The position numbers were made by a program, and so were the translations under genes. 15,673 nt of DNA from CAYFJO01 sp964343305 (GTDB lineage: Bacteria > Planctomycetota > Planctomycetia > Pirellulales > Pirellulaceae), in NCBI GenBank assembly GCA_964343305.1, contig CAYFJO010000250.1, forward strand, positions 1 through 15,673. Direction: 5' to 3'. Each line of letters begins with the position of its first letter. Position 1 is the first letter of the stretch. This document shows, piece by piece, positions 1-8,553 of this stretch. The notes under the pieces were generated by a model that was given only the letters and a program-made list of their open reading frames with translations, did no database searches and was not told the origin of the DNA.

Positions 1-502
1 CGAAGGCGGAATACGCGTCCCATTGATCATCAAGTGGCCGGGCAAAGGTCGAGTTGGATCCGTATGCGGTACGCCCGTAAGCAGCATCGACTTTTTCCCC
101 ACGATCATGGACATGATCGGCAAAGGCAACGAGGTCGGGAGCGACAAGGAGGGCGTCAACATCGCGCCGCTTGTTCGAGGCGAAACGATCGACGATCGAG
201 CGATCTACTGGCACTTTCCTCACTATAGCAACCACGGGATGCACAGCCCCGGTGGCGCCATTAGGTTAGGCAAGTACAAACTGTTGGAATACTTCGAAAA
301 TGGAACGGTGCAACTATTCGATCTCGAAAACGACATGGGTGAGCAAAACGATTTATCCGCAATCGAGATTGAGCGGGCACAGGAGTTGAAGGACAAACTG
401 CATCAGTGGCGCACGAGGGTGAACGCGCAAATGATGAAGCCAAATCCTGACTTTGATCCCACTCTAAGAGCGGAAGACTATTACAAGCACTCCAACAACT
501 AG
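1..502 (+). CDS. Sulfatase (arylsulfatase-type), C-terminal part, 5' end outside window
   Basis: The frame is open from the left edge: codons from position 2 read EGGIRVPLIIKWPG, the conserved sulfatase segment in the second half of the alkaline-phosphatase-like fold. It continues through SIDFFPTIMDM and WHFPHYSNHG to LGKYKLLEYFENG and LFDLENDMGEQNDLS, the usual C-terminal subdomain. Enzymes of this family hydrolyse sulfate esters, often of algal polysaccharides, and are usually exported; planctomycetes carry many copies. The catalytic formylglycine Cys motif (CxPxR) and the signal peptide would lie upstream of the window, so activity and substrate cannot be judged. The TTG at 23 is not a start, because family similarity extends before it. 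The stop is TAG at 500-502. I am confident of the family and cannot name the subfamily. Confidence 0.9.
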   Translation, partial: EGGIRVPLIIKWPGKGRVGSVCGTPVSSIDFFPTIMDMIGKGNEVGSDKEGVNIAPLVRGETIDDRAIYWHFPHYSNHGMHSPGGAIRLGKYKLLEYFENGTVQLFDLENDMGEQNDLSAIEIERAQELKDKLHQWRTRVNAQMMKPNPDFDPTLRAEDYYKHSNN

Positions 503-1243
503 CGGGCCAGAAATCTAATGATGTCCAAGTTTTTGACATGAATCCACCGGGCCTTTTTCGTGGAACATGCACGACTGTCGCAAGATTGATGGCTCAAGTG
601 GGCAATACCGTTGTCGTCACGAAACTGCAACAGCCGACAACACTGCCTGCAATTAGCGTCGACGCCAACTCGCTGAAGTTGCACAAACCTCGGCGCCAAA
701 TTCGGACGTCGAACTCGCGTCGGTGTCCACGACCGAGAGCAGTTTCCAGTTGAGGCGGACCTTCGGCCGGTGTCATACAATTCACCGACCTGCTCATCCG
801 AGATCGGCATTTTTTCTAACCTGATTCGGGTGATAACATCTCATCGAATTGCGAAAGTACAATGAATACAATCATTGCATGACCCAACAACGACGTGATC
901 AAAAATTCGGCAAAAAGAAACTCTGTCTATTAGTGCGACTGTTCCCACGTCCGTCAGGGAAAAAGGTCCGCCCGGAAGGAACCATCTACGAAACCACGTG
1001 GTTATCGGTTGTTTTGAGGTTTCGTTGACGTAGACAAGGTAGACAATACTGTTGACCTAGATTTCGATTAGCCGCATTGCTCGCAAATGATTCTTTCATC
1101 GGTGTATGGCCCCGCGTCTATACAACAGTGATTTTGAGTTGCCCAACCACACAAAAGCTGTCTACGAAACTCGTTTGTTTTCGACGAATCTGACGTTTTG
1201 TAGACGTAGACACCGCAAACGAATATGCGCACACATTTCGAAT
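503..1243. other. Intergenic region, no recognisable gene
   Basis: About 740 bases separate the sulfatase from the end of the phosphodiesterase gene. Short open frames exist on both strands (for example minus 499-810 and plus 538-753), but none has a family signature I recognise and they overlap one another, so I call no gene. A small hairpin (CAATGA/TCATTG) lies at 860-877. The right third holds the GTAGAC cluster listed separately. A decayed gene remnant at roughly 590-810 on the minus strand is possible. Confidence 0.6.
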
Positions 1244-1255
1244 TCAGTCGTAGAC
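1024..1255. repeat. Cluster of GTAGAC words
   Basis: The hexamer GTAGAC starts at 1030, 1039, 1200, 1206 and 1250 on the plus strand, and its complement GTCTAC starts at 1160. That is six in about 225 bases, where about 0.1 is expected by chance on both strands. GTTGACGTAGAC (1024-1035) and GTTGACCTAGAT (1051-1062) form a direct repeat 27 bases apart. The last copy overlaps the final codons of the phosphodiesterase gene. It could be a degenerate repeat family or protein-binding sites; the function is unknown. Confidence 0.45.
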
Positions 1256-2740
1256 AATGTACTTTAGCGCGTGCGGAGCATTGTCTCTCAAAACATCCGT
1301 CGCCCATGGCTCGCGAGTATGTGCAAGACAGAACAGAATCGCGCGGCCGCGTATTACGCTGAGGCGATGACCAAGTAACTCTTTCACGGTTGATGCGTTC
1401 GCACTGATGGTCAGCAACGTCCGTGCGGCGGCTTCAAACTGCGGCACGCCGATGATGCGAGCTTCCTTATCGCTGAGCGCGAGGTAGTCGCGGCACAATT
1501 GTTCGGTTTCGGCTCCAGGGATGGACTCGAGCAAACTGAACACATTGACTTTTGTTCGCCAATCCGTCCACGAGCGCGGGTTTTTGAATTTTGGATTCCT
1601 CGCGGCTTCCACAGCTGGATCGTCGCGCCATAGGCAGTAGCGGCCAACTGCGACCGCCTGTGGCGCCTCCAACGAGATCAACGCACGCATTGCAGCGTTT
1701 CCGTCCAATCCGCAGTATCTCCAACTTCGATGCAAACTGCGATTGCGAACGCGTTCCTCGAGAGCGGCGAAGAGATCCTTCGATCGTACACCACGCCGTA
1801 CAAGTTCGTCAGCGGCTATCGATCGTTGCTCGATTCGATCCGCCGCGGCTACTTCGGCTTCGGCTCCGCTCGCTACGAACTTCCAGTCGTCTGCGTTGCG
1901 CAGCAAGTTCAGTAGCTCTTCAGTGCTTCTCTTATCTCCCGATCTTGCTATTGAAGTCTCCCGCGCCCAGGCGGCGATTTCATTTCTAACTGGTTTTTTG
2001 GATGGCGCTACGATTCTTCGTCCAAGTGCAAGCGCAACACCGCGCGGGTCTTCAAGGATGATACGTTCGCCCGGCTTCTTCAATACCGACGCGATGGCCA
2101 CCGCATCGAATTCCGAGCGATCGAGATACATACTCGCCTTGGCACGCGTTGGCTTGTAGCGCCGATCTTGGAAATCGGCCGGAGCCACAACGATGTGGTC
2201 CCACATGTCGAATTCATCAAGCATCGTCGAGATCGGTTTAACGAGATCTGGTTGCTTGACATCAAGATGCATCAACCCCGCGCGCTCGCGATGAAATCGA
2301 AAAACCTCACGAAGCGTCGGGATGCGGCAAAACTTGCCATGCGGTTCGGGATTGCGAAACGAAAACTTTTGCAATTCATCCCACGAGTAGTCACCGACAT
2401 CACCGTATGCGGCAAGCAGATGATCGAGCATATCATCGTGAAAGCAGACCAGCACGCCGTCCTTCGTCGCGCGAATGTCGATCTCGTTGCCATCCGCTCC
2501 AAGTTCAAATGCCGCGCGGAAGGCTTCCATCGTGTTTTCGTGCGCAAACTCGACCGCACCACGATGGCAAATATTATGGACGTAGTCCCGTCGCTCCGAC
2601 ACGCGCCGGTGACGCTGCTCAGCCTCGATTGCCGTTTCCGATAGATCCTGCGCCAACGAGTAGTCGATCGCAATTCCGAATTGAAGCGCCAGCATAGCAG
2701 TCAAACGGCAGAGTACGAGATGATTCCACATGTTGGTCAT
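1244..2740 (-). CDS. Secreted glycerophosphodiester phosphodiesterase with C-terminal extension
   Basis: The 498-residue product begins with a probable signal peptide (hydrophobic residues 8-24, cleavage near SLAQ, about 31). A GDPD TIM-barrel domain follows. Visible motifs are HRG at 59-61, HENT at 68-71, the metal-binding pair E86/D88 in NEIDIRATKDG, and HDD at 101-103. The strand that usually reads ExK appears as HLDVKQPD near residue 160, with Asp for Glu. Such enzymes release glycerol-3-phosphate and an alcohol from deacylated phospholipids, probably here in the periplasm. Residues from about 280 onward form a roughly 200-residue helical extension, possibly HEAT-like, that I cannot assign. 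The ATG at 2738-2740 has only a weak ribosome site. The gene is divergent from the nitrilase homologue. Confidence 0.85.
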   Translation of the reverse strand: MTNMWNHLVLCRLTAMLALQFGIAIDYSLAQDLSETAIEAEQRHRRVSERRDYVHNICHRGAVEFAHENTMEAFRAAFELGADGNEIDIRATKDGVLVCFHDDMLDHLLAAYGDVGDYSWDELQKFSFRNPEPHGKFCRIPTLREVFRFHRERAGLMHLDVKQPDLVKPISTMLDEFDMWDHIVVAPADFQDRRYKPTRAKASMYLDRSEFDAVAIASVLKKPGERIILEDPRGVALALGRRIVAPSKKPVRNEIAAWARETSIARSGDKRSTEELLNLLRNADDWKFVASGAEAEVAAADRIEQRSIAADELVRRGVRSKDLFAALEERVRNRSLHRSWRYCGLDGNAAMRALISLEAPQAVAVGRYCLWRDDPAVEAARNPKFKNPRSWTDWRTKVNVFSLLESIPGAETEQLCRDYLALSDKEARIIGVPQFEAAARTLLTISANASTVKELLGHRLSVIRGRAILFCLAHTREPWATDVLRDNAPHALKYIVYD

Positions 2741-2956
2741 GGTTCTTTGAAGGGCGCTTCGTTCTTGGCGTTTGCTGTGTGGGCGGCATTCGTTATTCGT
2801 TTGTCTCGCGTATCATTTTGAAGTGATTCTTAGGGATGCAAACTACAGTATGCCAGGGAAGTTGAATAGCATCTTTGCCGATGCGACTTGTACGTCGTTC
2901 TTTGGTAGACTAACTCCAACATTCAACTACGTTTGTCACTCATTTGGAATAACTCG

Positions 2957-3942
2957 ATGCCTCAATCATCATCCATGCTTGTCGTCGCTGGTTTCCTTAC
3001 CACTTTTGTAGGAGACGTGGTCTTTGCAGGCAAAGTGGTCGCCAACGAACCAAACAAGGTCAATCGCGATGTTGTGAAAGTCGCGGCTGTGCAGATTAGC
3101 GGTTATGACAGAGGTGATGTTCCTCGCGAAGGATATGATCCGACGCTCGAGCTCGTTCCGTACATTGATAGAGCAGGTAAGGACGACGCGCAGCTGGTTG
3201 TATTCCCTGAATATGTTCTCGGACGAATCACCGCACCTGGTCGATCGACCAACAGAATCGCGGCGGCCGCCAAAGCGAATTCGATATATGTCATCGTCGG
3301 TTGCTGGGAGGTCTTCGACGACGAGACATTCGCGAACACTGCACTTATTTTTGACCGTAACGGCAAGATCGTCGGCAAGTATCGCAAGACTCACGCAGCG
3401 ATCGACCAGTGGGACCGCAGCGGTCCGGCATGGGCTCGCCCCCCAAAGGGAAAACGCGGGACTGGATGATTCGTAATGACCCGGAATGGATCATGGAGGC
3501 CGGCAAAGATTTGCCAGTGTTTGAATTTGATTTCGGCAAGGTCGGAATCATGACCTGTCACGATGGCTGGTTTCCAGAGCCTGCTCGTGTTTTATCGCTC
3601 AAGGGAGCCGAGCTTTTGGTTTGGGTTAACGGTCGCGGCGGTGCGATCGAGGATTTCATTGTGAAGTCAACCACGTTTCGGAGTCATGTCGCGATGATCG
3701 CCACCAATCAAGCCTACGGGAGTGGCACCATGATCGGCGACTGGCCGGCTCGGATTATCGCCAGTAGTCCTAACAAGCAGGAGTCGTACATTTCCGCAAC
3801 GATCAATCTGAAAAAGATTCGTCAGGTGAGATCGACCAGCCGCAACTTTCAGCAGAGAAGGCCAGACCTGTATGGCAAGCTTGCCGAGCCAAAGTCAGCT
3901 GAGACGGCAGCGGCAGAATCAACGAGCTCGACAAGACATTGA
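2957..3942 (+). pseudogene. Carbon-nitrogen hydrolase (nitrilase superfamily), split by a -1 frameshift
   Basis: Two overlapping frames encode one nitrilase-superfamily protein. The first (2957-3469) has a signal-like N-terminus, then VVKVAAVQISGYD, FPEY with catalytic Glu at about 85, and KYRKTH with catalytic Lys at about 144, and stops at TGA 3467-3469. The second (open from before 3409 to 3942) carries DWMIRNDPEWIMEAG, the nucleophile motif MTCHDGW with Cys at about 201 in a joined protein, and the family C-terminus SSRNFQQRRPDLYG-like. A -1 shift between about 3439 and 3454 joins them, which equals one missing base in the C6-A3-G3-A4 homopolymer block. Without it the Glu/Lys and the Cys sit on different polypeptides. 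Likely role: hydrolysis of a nitrile or amide by an exported enzyme. A sequencing error, a real mutation and programmed frameshifting are all possible. I chose ATG 2957 over TTG 2933 because it directly precedes the signal peptide. Confidence 0.8.
3439..3454 (+). other. Triple overlapping slippery heptamers at the frameshift
   Basis: In the upstream reading frame the bases read C CCC CCA AAG GGA AAA. This contains three successive X_XXY_YYZ heptamers (CCCCCCA, AAAGGGA, GGGAAAA), and a -1 slip at any of them enters the downstream frame. I see no strong downstream stem-loop or pseudoknot: only a 4-bp CGGG/CCCG pairing starting at 3457. Homopolymer blocks of this kind are also indel hot spots in replication and sequencing. 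Confidence 0.5.
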
Positions 3943-3982
3943 TGAAATCGTCGACGCTGACGTCTCGAAGACCGATTTCATC
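3941..3982 (+). terminator. Stem-loop after the nitrilase homologue
   Basis: GATGAAATCG (3941-3950) and CGATTTCATC (3973-3982) form a perfect 10-bp stem that starts inside the stop codon. The 22-base loop can pair further (TCGACG with CGT and CGA). No T-run follows, so it is not a textbook intrinsic terminator. It may be a weak terminator or an mRNA-processing or stabilising structure between two co-directional genes only 60 bases apart. Confidence 0.4.
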
Positions 3983-4002
3983 CTAACTACGAAAGTCAAT
4001 TC

Positions 4003-5091
4003 ATGTTTACTCATCGTTTGGTCGTAGTTGCATTGGCGTCCCTTTTTGCGATACCCGGGCCAAGCGCAATTGCTCAATCTGAGAACGCACAGCTTGAGGA
4101 TCGATTAAACGTCTGGCTTAGAAAACATCCCGATGCGGATGCGAATAAAGACGGCAAATTGACGCTGGAAGAGGCTCGCAAGTATCGTGACGAAGTCTTG
4201 AATAAGCGGCAGCCGCGAGTGCAACGCAATCGTGTCATGCCGACTCACGCCGATGTAAAATACGGATCGCACAATCGAAACGTATTCGACCTATGGCTCC
4301 CTAACTCGCAAAAGGCCGATGCTGGTCCTTTACCGGTTTACGTCTACTTTCACGGTGGTGGTTTTGTAGGAGGAGACAAGGCTGGTTTTGATCCGTCCAC
4401 ATTTCTCGATGCGGGGATGGTCGTTGCTTCTGCAAACTATCGGTTCGTAAACGGAACGGATACGCTGAGCCCTGTACCGCTATTGGATGCGGCCCGTGTT
4501 ATTCAATATCTACGGCATCGCGCTGAGGATTGGAATCTCGATGGAGATCTAATCGCCGTCAGTGGCAGTTCGGCCGGAGCGGTGATATCAATGTGGATTG
4601 GCTATCACGATGATCTCGCGAATTCAAAAAGCGACGATCCCATTGCGCGTCAGTCGTCTCGTGTAAAGTGTATTATCCCGCTAAATGGACCGTCGAACTT
4701 GGATCCTCTTTGGATCACCAAAAACATGGGCGGACCGAAACATATTCACGGAAGCTTCCCTAAAATGTTCGGCGCGACCGTCGCCGAAAGCGATCAGCCG
4801 GAACTACGAGCAAGGATTCTGGAAAGCTCGCCGATCGAGCACGTATCGAAGGATGATCCGTCGTCGTTACTGATCTACACGGGCGCCTTGAAAGGAATCC
4901 CGTTGCCGGAATCGGCTTCGACAGGCGTACTAATTCACCACGCATACTTCGGAAAGACGTTGCACGAACGGCTCGACAAAGTTGGCGTCTCAAACCACTT
5001 TCTTCCCAGCACGGATCCACGCAAAGATCGCAACGCGGTAATTCTCTCTTGGCTGAAGGATCACCTACTATCTCACGACAACAGTCGGTGA
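4003..5091 (+). CDS. Secreted esterase: EF-hand plus alpha/beta hydrolase (HSL/BD-FAE-like)
   Basis: The 362-residue protein begins with a signal peptide (residues 1 to about 25, ending SAIAQ). An EF-hand-type calcium loop at 46-57 has ligands D46, N48, D50, G51 and E57. An alpha/beta-hydrolase domain follows, with oxyanion-hole motif HGGG at 117-120, ANYRF near 144-148, and nucleophile elbow GSSAG at 188-192 (Ser190). This is the hormone-sensitive-lipase/carboxylesterase layout and predicts hydrolysis of ester bonds, perhaps of acylated polysaccharides. The catalytic Asp and His are probably in the C-terminal 90 residues, with His in VSNHFL a candidate, but I cannot place them firmly. The gene starts 60 bases after the nitrilase homologue and 127 bases before the protease on the same strand. 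No clear Shine-Dalgarno site precedes the ATG. Confidence 0.85.
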   Translation: MFTHRLVVVALASLFAIPGPSAIAQSENAQLEDRLNVWLRKHPDADANKDGKLTLEEARKYRDEVLNKRQPRVQRNRVMPTHADVKYGSHNRNVFDLWLPNSQKADAGPLPVYVYFHGGGFVGGDKAGFDPSTFLDAGMVVASANYRFVNGTDTLSPVPLLDAARVIQYLRHRAEDWNLDGDLIAVSGSSAGAVISMWIGYHDDLANSKSDDPIARQSSRVKCIIPLNGPSNLDPLWITKNMGGPKHIHGSFPKMFGATVAESDQPELRARILESSPIEHVSKDDPSSLLIYTGALKGIPLPESASTGVLIHHAYFGKTLHERLDKVGVSNHFLPSTDPRKDRNAVILSWLKDHLLSHDNSR

Positions 5092-5139
5092 GATTTCATT
5101 GTCTGTGTTTCCGGCGATTAAACGCACAAATCGAATGAT

Positions 5140-5168
5140 TTGCCGGGCTAGTTTGTTTGGTCTATTGT
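5140..5168 (+). promoter_or_regulatory. Possible sigma-70-type promoter before the tricorn gene
   Basis: TTGCCG (5140-5145) and TATTGT (5163-5168) lie 17 bases apart. Each matches the housekeeping consensus at four of six positions. Transcription would begin about 45 bases before the chosen ATG at 5219. Matches this weak are common by chance. Confidence 0.22.
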
Positions 5169-5218
5169 GAATCTTTGTGTTTCCTTGCCGAATTTTACAG
5201 CGTGTTCTCACGTTCAAT

Positions 5219-8200
5219 ATGAGAAAATTCAACATGATGTGCAATCTTCGAACGCCTGTGCTTGTCCTAATCTCGTTGTTTACGTCGTTGCTGTATGCCG
5301 TTGATGTGAACGATACACGGCTACTCACCAACCCTGCGATCAGTAGGACACACATCGCGTTTGTCTACGACAGGGATCTCTGGACCGCGAGTATCGACGG
5401 TACATCGCCGCGCCGAATAACAACTCACGAGGGGATAGAGTCCAATCCTGTGTTTTCACCTGACGGTAAGCAGCTTGCCTTTAGTGCGCAGTATGACGGA
5501 AACACCGATGTCTTCGTCGTTCCAGTCAAGGGCGGTGTGCCTCGGCGTTTAACATGGCACGCCGGTAGCGATGTGGTGCTGGGATTTGCTCCTGATGGCG
5601 CTTCAATCCTTTTTCGATCGGGGCGCGGCGTGTTCACAAATCGTCACGCGCAGCTATTCACAGTTTCAATTTCAGGTGGCTTTCCAAAGGCGCTGCAGAT
5701 TCCTCACGCTCACAAAGCGTCGTACTCGCCCGACGGCCAGCGACTGGCTTATACGCCGCTGGCTGAACGGTTTACCCAATGGAAGAACTATCGTGGTGGA
5801 ACCGTATCGCGAATTTGGCTTTACAACTTCGATGATTGCGAGGTTGCACAAATCCCACAGCCTGACTCCCGCTGCAATGACACAGACCCTATGTGGATTG
5901 GCCAGCATGTCTACTTCCGTTCGGATAGGAACGGCGAATTCAACTTGTTTTCTTTCGATTTGAAGACCAAAGAGACCGAGCAGCTTACCGAGTTTGATGA
6001 TTTCCCAATCGTTGGAGCCGCTGCTGGAGATGGTGTGATTATCTACGAACAGGCCGGCCAACTACACATTTTTGACGCAACATCTCAGTCGAACAGGACG
6101 CTAAAGATTGGTGTAGCCGCCGAGCTACTTGAGTCTCGCCCAAGATACGTCAAAGGCGCGAAGTACATCCGCAATGCAGACATTTCTCCCAGCGGGAAAC
6201 GAGCGGTCTTCGAATTCCGCGGTGAGATCGTGACGACGCCAGCCGAGAAGGGCGACTCGCGCAATCTCACACAAAGTTCCGCGGCTCATGAGCGATCACC
6301 GGCTTGGTCGCCCGATGGCAGCAGCATCGCCTATTTCTCGGATGCTTCGGGCGAGTATGAATTGCACGTCCGACGAATAGGAGAAAACGGAGCCGTGAAG
6401 AAGTACGAGTTACCGGGCAGCGGCTTCTACTTCTTGCCGGTCTGGTCACCAAACAGCCAAGCGATCATCTACTCGGACAATTCACTGAGCTACTATTGGC
6501 TCAACTTGGAATCGGGGGTTTCGAAGAAATTCGCACAACAGAATCTTTACGGCCCCGGTCGCTCGCGATCCTATGAATACAGTTGGTCGCCAGATTCCAA
6601 GTGGATTACCTACACTCTAAACAGTCAAACGTATTTTCGAACGGTGCATGTCTATTCACTTGACGACGACAAATCGTACCCAATTACTGACGGCCTGGGC
6701 GACGCGGCCGAACCGATGTTTGATGTGAGCGGCAAGTTTCTGTACTTCTTTGTCTCGACGGACGCCGGCCCGATTCGACAATGGTTCGACATGTCAAACG
6801 CGGACGTGCAATCAACTAGGTCGATTTACATCGCCGTATTGCGTGACGATCTGCCCTCTCCGCTCGCGAAGGAGAGCGACGAGGAAGAGTCCACTTTGTC
6901 ACCCGACGAAAAAGAAAAGTCCGACGACGAGGCGGACAGCGAGAATGAAAGGGACGACTCGGTTCGAATTGATTTCGACGGACTAGACCAACGAATCCTC
7001 GACCTGCCTCTACCGTCGCGCAATTATTACAATCTGCGAGCCGGCAAGAAAGATGAAATCTATTTTCTCGAAGCGCCACAAGGCACACGCAGCCGAGCCG
7101 AAGGCGATTTGAGACGTTTTTCGCTGGAAAAACGGAAGGCAGAAACCGTTCAAACAGATGTCGGCGCGTACTGGCTGACTGGCGACAAAAAGAAAATGCT
7201 CTATCGTGCTGACTCGTCGTGGTCGATTGCACCGACCGAGGCCACGAAGTCTGGGGAAAGAAAAATCGACGTCGAGTCAATCACCGTGCGAATCGATCCG
7301 CGCGCCGAGTGGACGCAGATCTTCAACGAGGCCTGGAGAGTGAATCGGGACTATTTTTACGCTCCCAATTTTCACGGCGCGGACTGGAAGGCGATGCGCG
7401 AAAAGTACACGGTGTTCCTGCCGCATTTGGCAACGCGCGGTGACCTGAATCGAGTCGTCCAATGGATGTGTAGCGAGCTTGCGGTCGGTCACCATCGCGT
7501 GCGTGGCGGCGAGCGACTCGATCAGCCTGAGTCCGTTGCCGGCGGATTGTTGGGCGCGGATTACGAAATCGCCGACAATCGCTATCGCTTCAAAAAGGTC
7601 TACGGCGGCTTGAATTGGAATCCGCAACTTCGCTCGCCGCTGACCGCGCCAGGTGTTGGTGTCAAAAGTGGCGAGTACTTGCTAGCCGTCCGAGGCAAGA
7701 ATCTAAGACCGCCTGCCAACTTATACGCGATGTTCGAGAACACGGCCGGTAAGATTGTCGAGATCACCGTTGGTCCTAAGCCGGATGGCGCGGACTCTCG
7801 GACGGTCAAGGTGGTGCCGTTGTCAAGCGAGTATGCTCTGCGAAACCGTGATTGGGTCGAGCAGAACATCGCCAAGGTTGACGAGGCCACCGGCGGTCGC
7901 GTGGCCTATGTCTACGTGCCCAATACCTCAACGCTAGGACACACGTATTTCAAACGGTATTTCTTTCCACAGGCCCACAAAGACGCCATCATAATTGACG
8001 AGCGATTCAATGGCGGCGGACAGATCGCGGATTACTACATCAACCAACTTCGCAAACCTGTGATTGCACATTGGGCGATGCACCACGGTGCAGATCTAAA
8101 AACGCCTAGCGCGTCGATCCAGGGTCCCAAAGTCATGATCATCGACGAGACAGCTGGCTCCGGCGGCGATCTATTACCGTGGATGTTCCGCAAATTCAAG

Positions 8201-8500
8201 CTTGGACCATTGGTCGGCAAACGAACCTGGGGCGGCCTCGTTGGTATCTTAGGCTTCCCGGTTTTCATGGACGGCGGATCGGTCACCGCCCCAGACTTGG
8301 CAATTTGGACCGAAGACGGATGGGTCGTCGAAAACGTTGGCGTGCCGCCGGATATCGAAGTCGAGCAATGGCCGAAAGAAGTCAACACTGGCCGCGACCC
8401 TCAACTCGAAAAGGCAATCGAGGTGGTAATGAAACAGTTGAAGAAAGACCCGCCCACCAAACCAAACCGCCCACCGTATCCAATTCGAGTGAGGCCGTAG
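5219..8500 (+). CDS. Tricorn-type serine protease, S41 family (beta-propellers, PDZ, catalytic domain)
   Basis: The product is about 1,093 residues, the normal length for bacterial tricorn homologues. The ATG at 5219 is preferred over GTG 5177 because it directly precedes a signal peptide (MRKFNMMCNL, then a hydrophobic stretch ending LLYA). N-terminal TolB/WD40-like blades repeat SPDGKQLAF, SPDGQRLAY, SPSGKRAVF, SPDGSSIAYF and SPDSKWITYT. An acidic linker (ESDEEESTLSPDEKEKSDDE) precedes the C1 domain, a PDZ-like region near 820-880, and the S41 catalytic domain. Candidate catalytic residues are H758 or H759 in VGHHRV, Ser981 in ETAGSGGDL, and Glu1038 in VENVGVPPDIEV. The archaeal tricorn residue Ser745, next to the catalytic His, has no obvious equivalent. 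The likely role is degradation of peptides outside the cytoplasm. Confidence 0.93.
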   Translation: MRKFNMMCNLRTPVLVLISLFTSLLYAVDVNDTRLLTNPAISRTHIAFVYDRDLWTASIDGTSPRRITTHEGIESNPVFSPDGKQLAFSAQYDGNTDVFVVPVKGGVPRRLTWHAGSDVVLGFAPDGASILFRSGRGVFTNRHAQLFTVSISGGFPKALQIPHAHKASYSPDGQRLAYTPLAERFTQWKNYRGGTVSRIWLYNFDDCEVAQIPQPDSRCNDTDPMWIGQHVYFRSDRNGEFNLFSFDLKTKETEQLTEFDDFPIVGAAAGDGVIIYEQAGQLHIFDATSQSNRTLKIGVAAELLESRPRYVKGAKYIRNADISPSGKRAVFEFRGEIVTTPAEKGDSRNLTQSSAAHERSPAWSPDGSSIAYFSDASGEYELHVRRIGENGAVKKYELPGSGFYFLPVWSPNSQAIIYSDNSLSYYWLNLESGVSKKFAQQNLYGPGRSRSYEYSWSPDSKWITYTLNSQTYFRTVHVYSLDDDKSYPITDGLGDAAEPMFDVSGKFLYFFVSTDAGPIRQWFDMSNADVQSTRSIYIAVLRDDLPSPLAKESDEEESTLSPDEKEKSDDEADSENERDDSVRIDFDGLDQRILDLPLPSRNYYNLRAGKKDEIYFLEAPQGTRSRAEGDLRRFSLEKRKAETVQTDVGAYWLTGDKKKMLYRADSSWSIAPTEATKSGERKIDVESITVRIDPRAEWTQIFNEAWRVNRDYFYAPNFHGADWKAMREKYTVFLPHLATRGDLNRVVQWMCSELAVGHHRVRGGERLDQPESVAGGLLGADYEIADNRYRFKKVYGGLNWNPQLRSPLTAPGVGVKSGEYLLAVRGKNLRPPANLYAMFENTAGKIVEITVGPKPDGADSRTVKVVPLSSEYALRNRDWVEQNIAKVDEATGGRVAYVYVPNTSTLGHTYFKRYFFPQAHKDAIIIDERFNGGGQIADYYINQLRKPVIAHWAMHHGADLKTPSASIQGPKVMIIDETAGSGGDLLPWMFRKFKLGPLVGKRTWGGLVGILGFPVFMDGGSVTAPDLAIWTEDGWVVENVGVPPDIEVEQWPKEVNTGRDPQLEKAIEVVMKQLKKDPPTKPNRPPYPIRVRP

Positions 8501-8523
8501 GATTGGTCCTCCGCCGGAATTGG
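8480..8523 (+). terminator. Hairpin spanning the tricorn stop codon
   Basis: CCAATTC (8480-8486) pairs with GAATTGG (8517-8523). Inside, GGC (8493-8495) pairs with GCC (8513-8515) and AGGA (8499-8502) with TCCT (8507-8510) around a TTGG loop. No T-run follows. It could end transcription or be chance pairing. Confidence 0.3.
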
Positions 8524-8553
8524 CATGTTCCAAGTCAGTCGATCGTCACCAAG

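Noticed and set aside
499..810. Minus-strand open frame in the gap after the sulfatase (starts MPISDEQVGELYDTG).
   Set aside because: It has no recognisable domain, a Cys/Arg/Ser-rich composition typical of out-of-frame translation, and other frames of similar length overlap it.
5177..5218. GTG 5177 as the tricorn start.
   Set aside because: It would put about 14 extra residues before an otherwise normal signal peptide that begins at ATG 5219.
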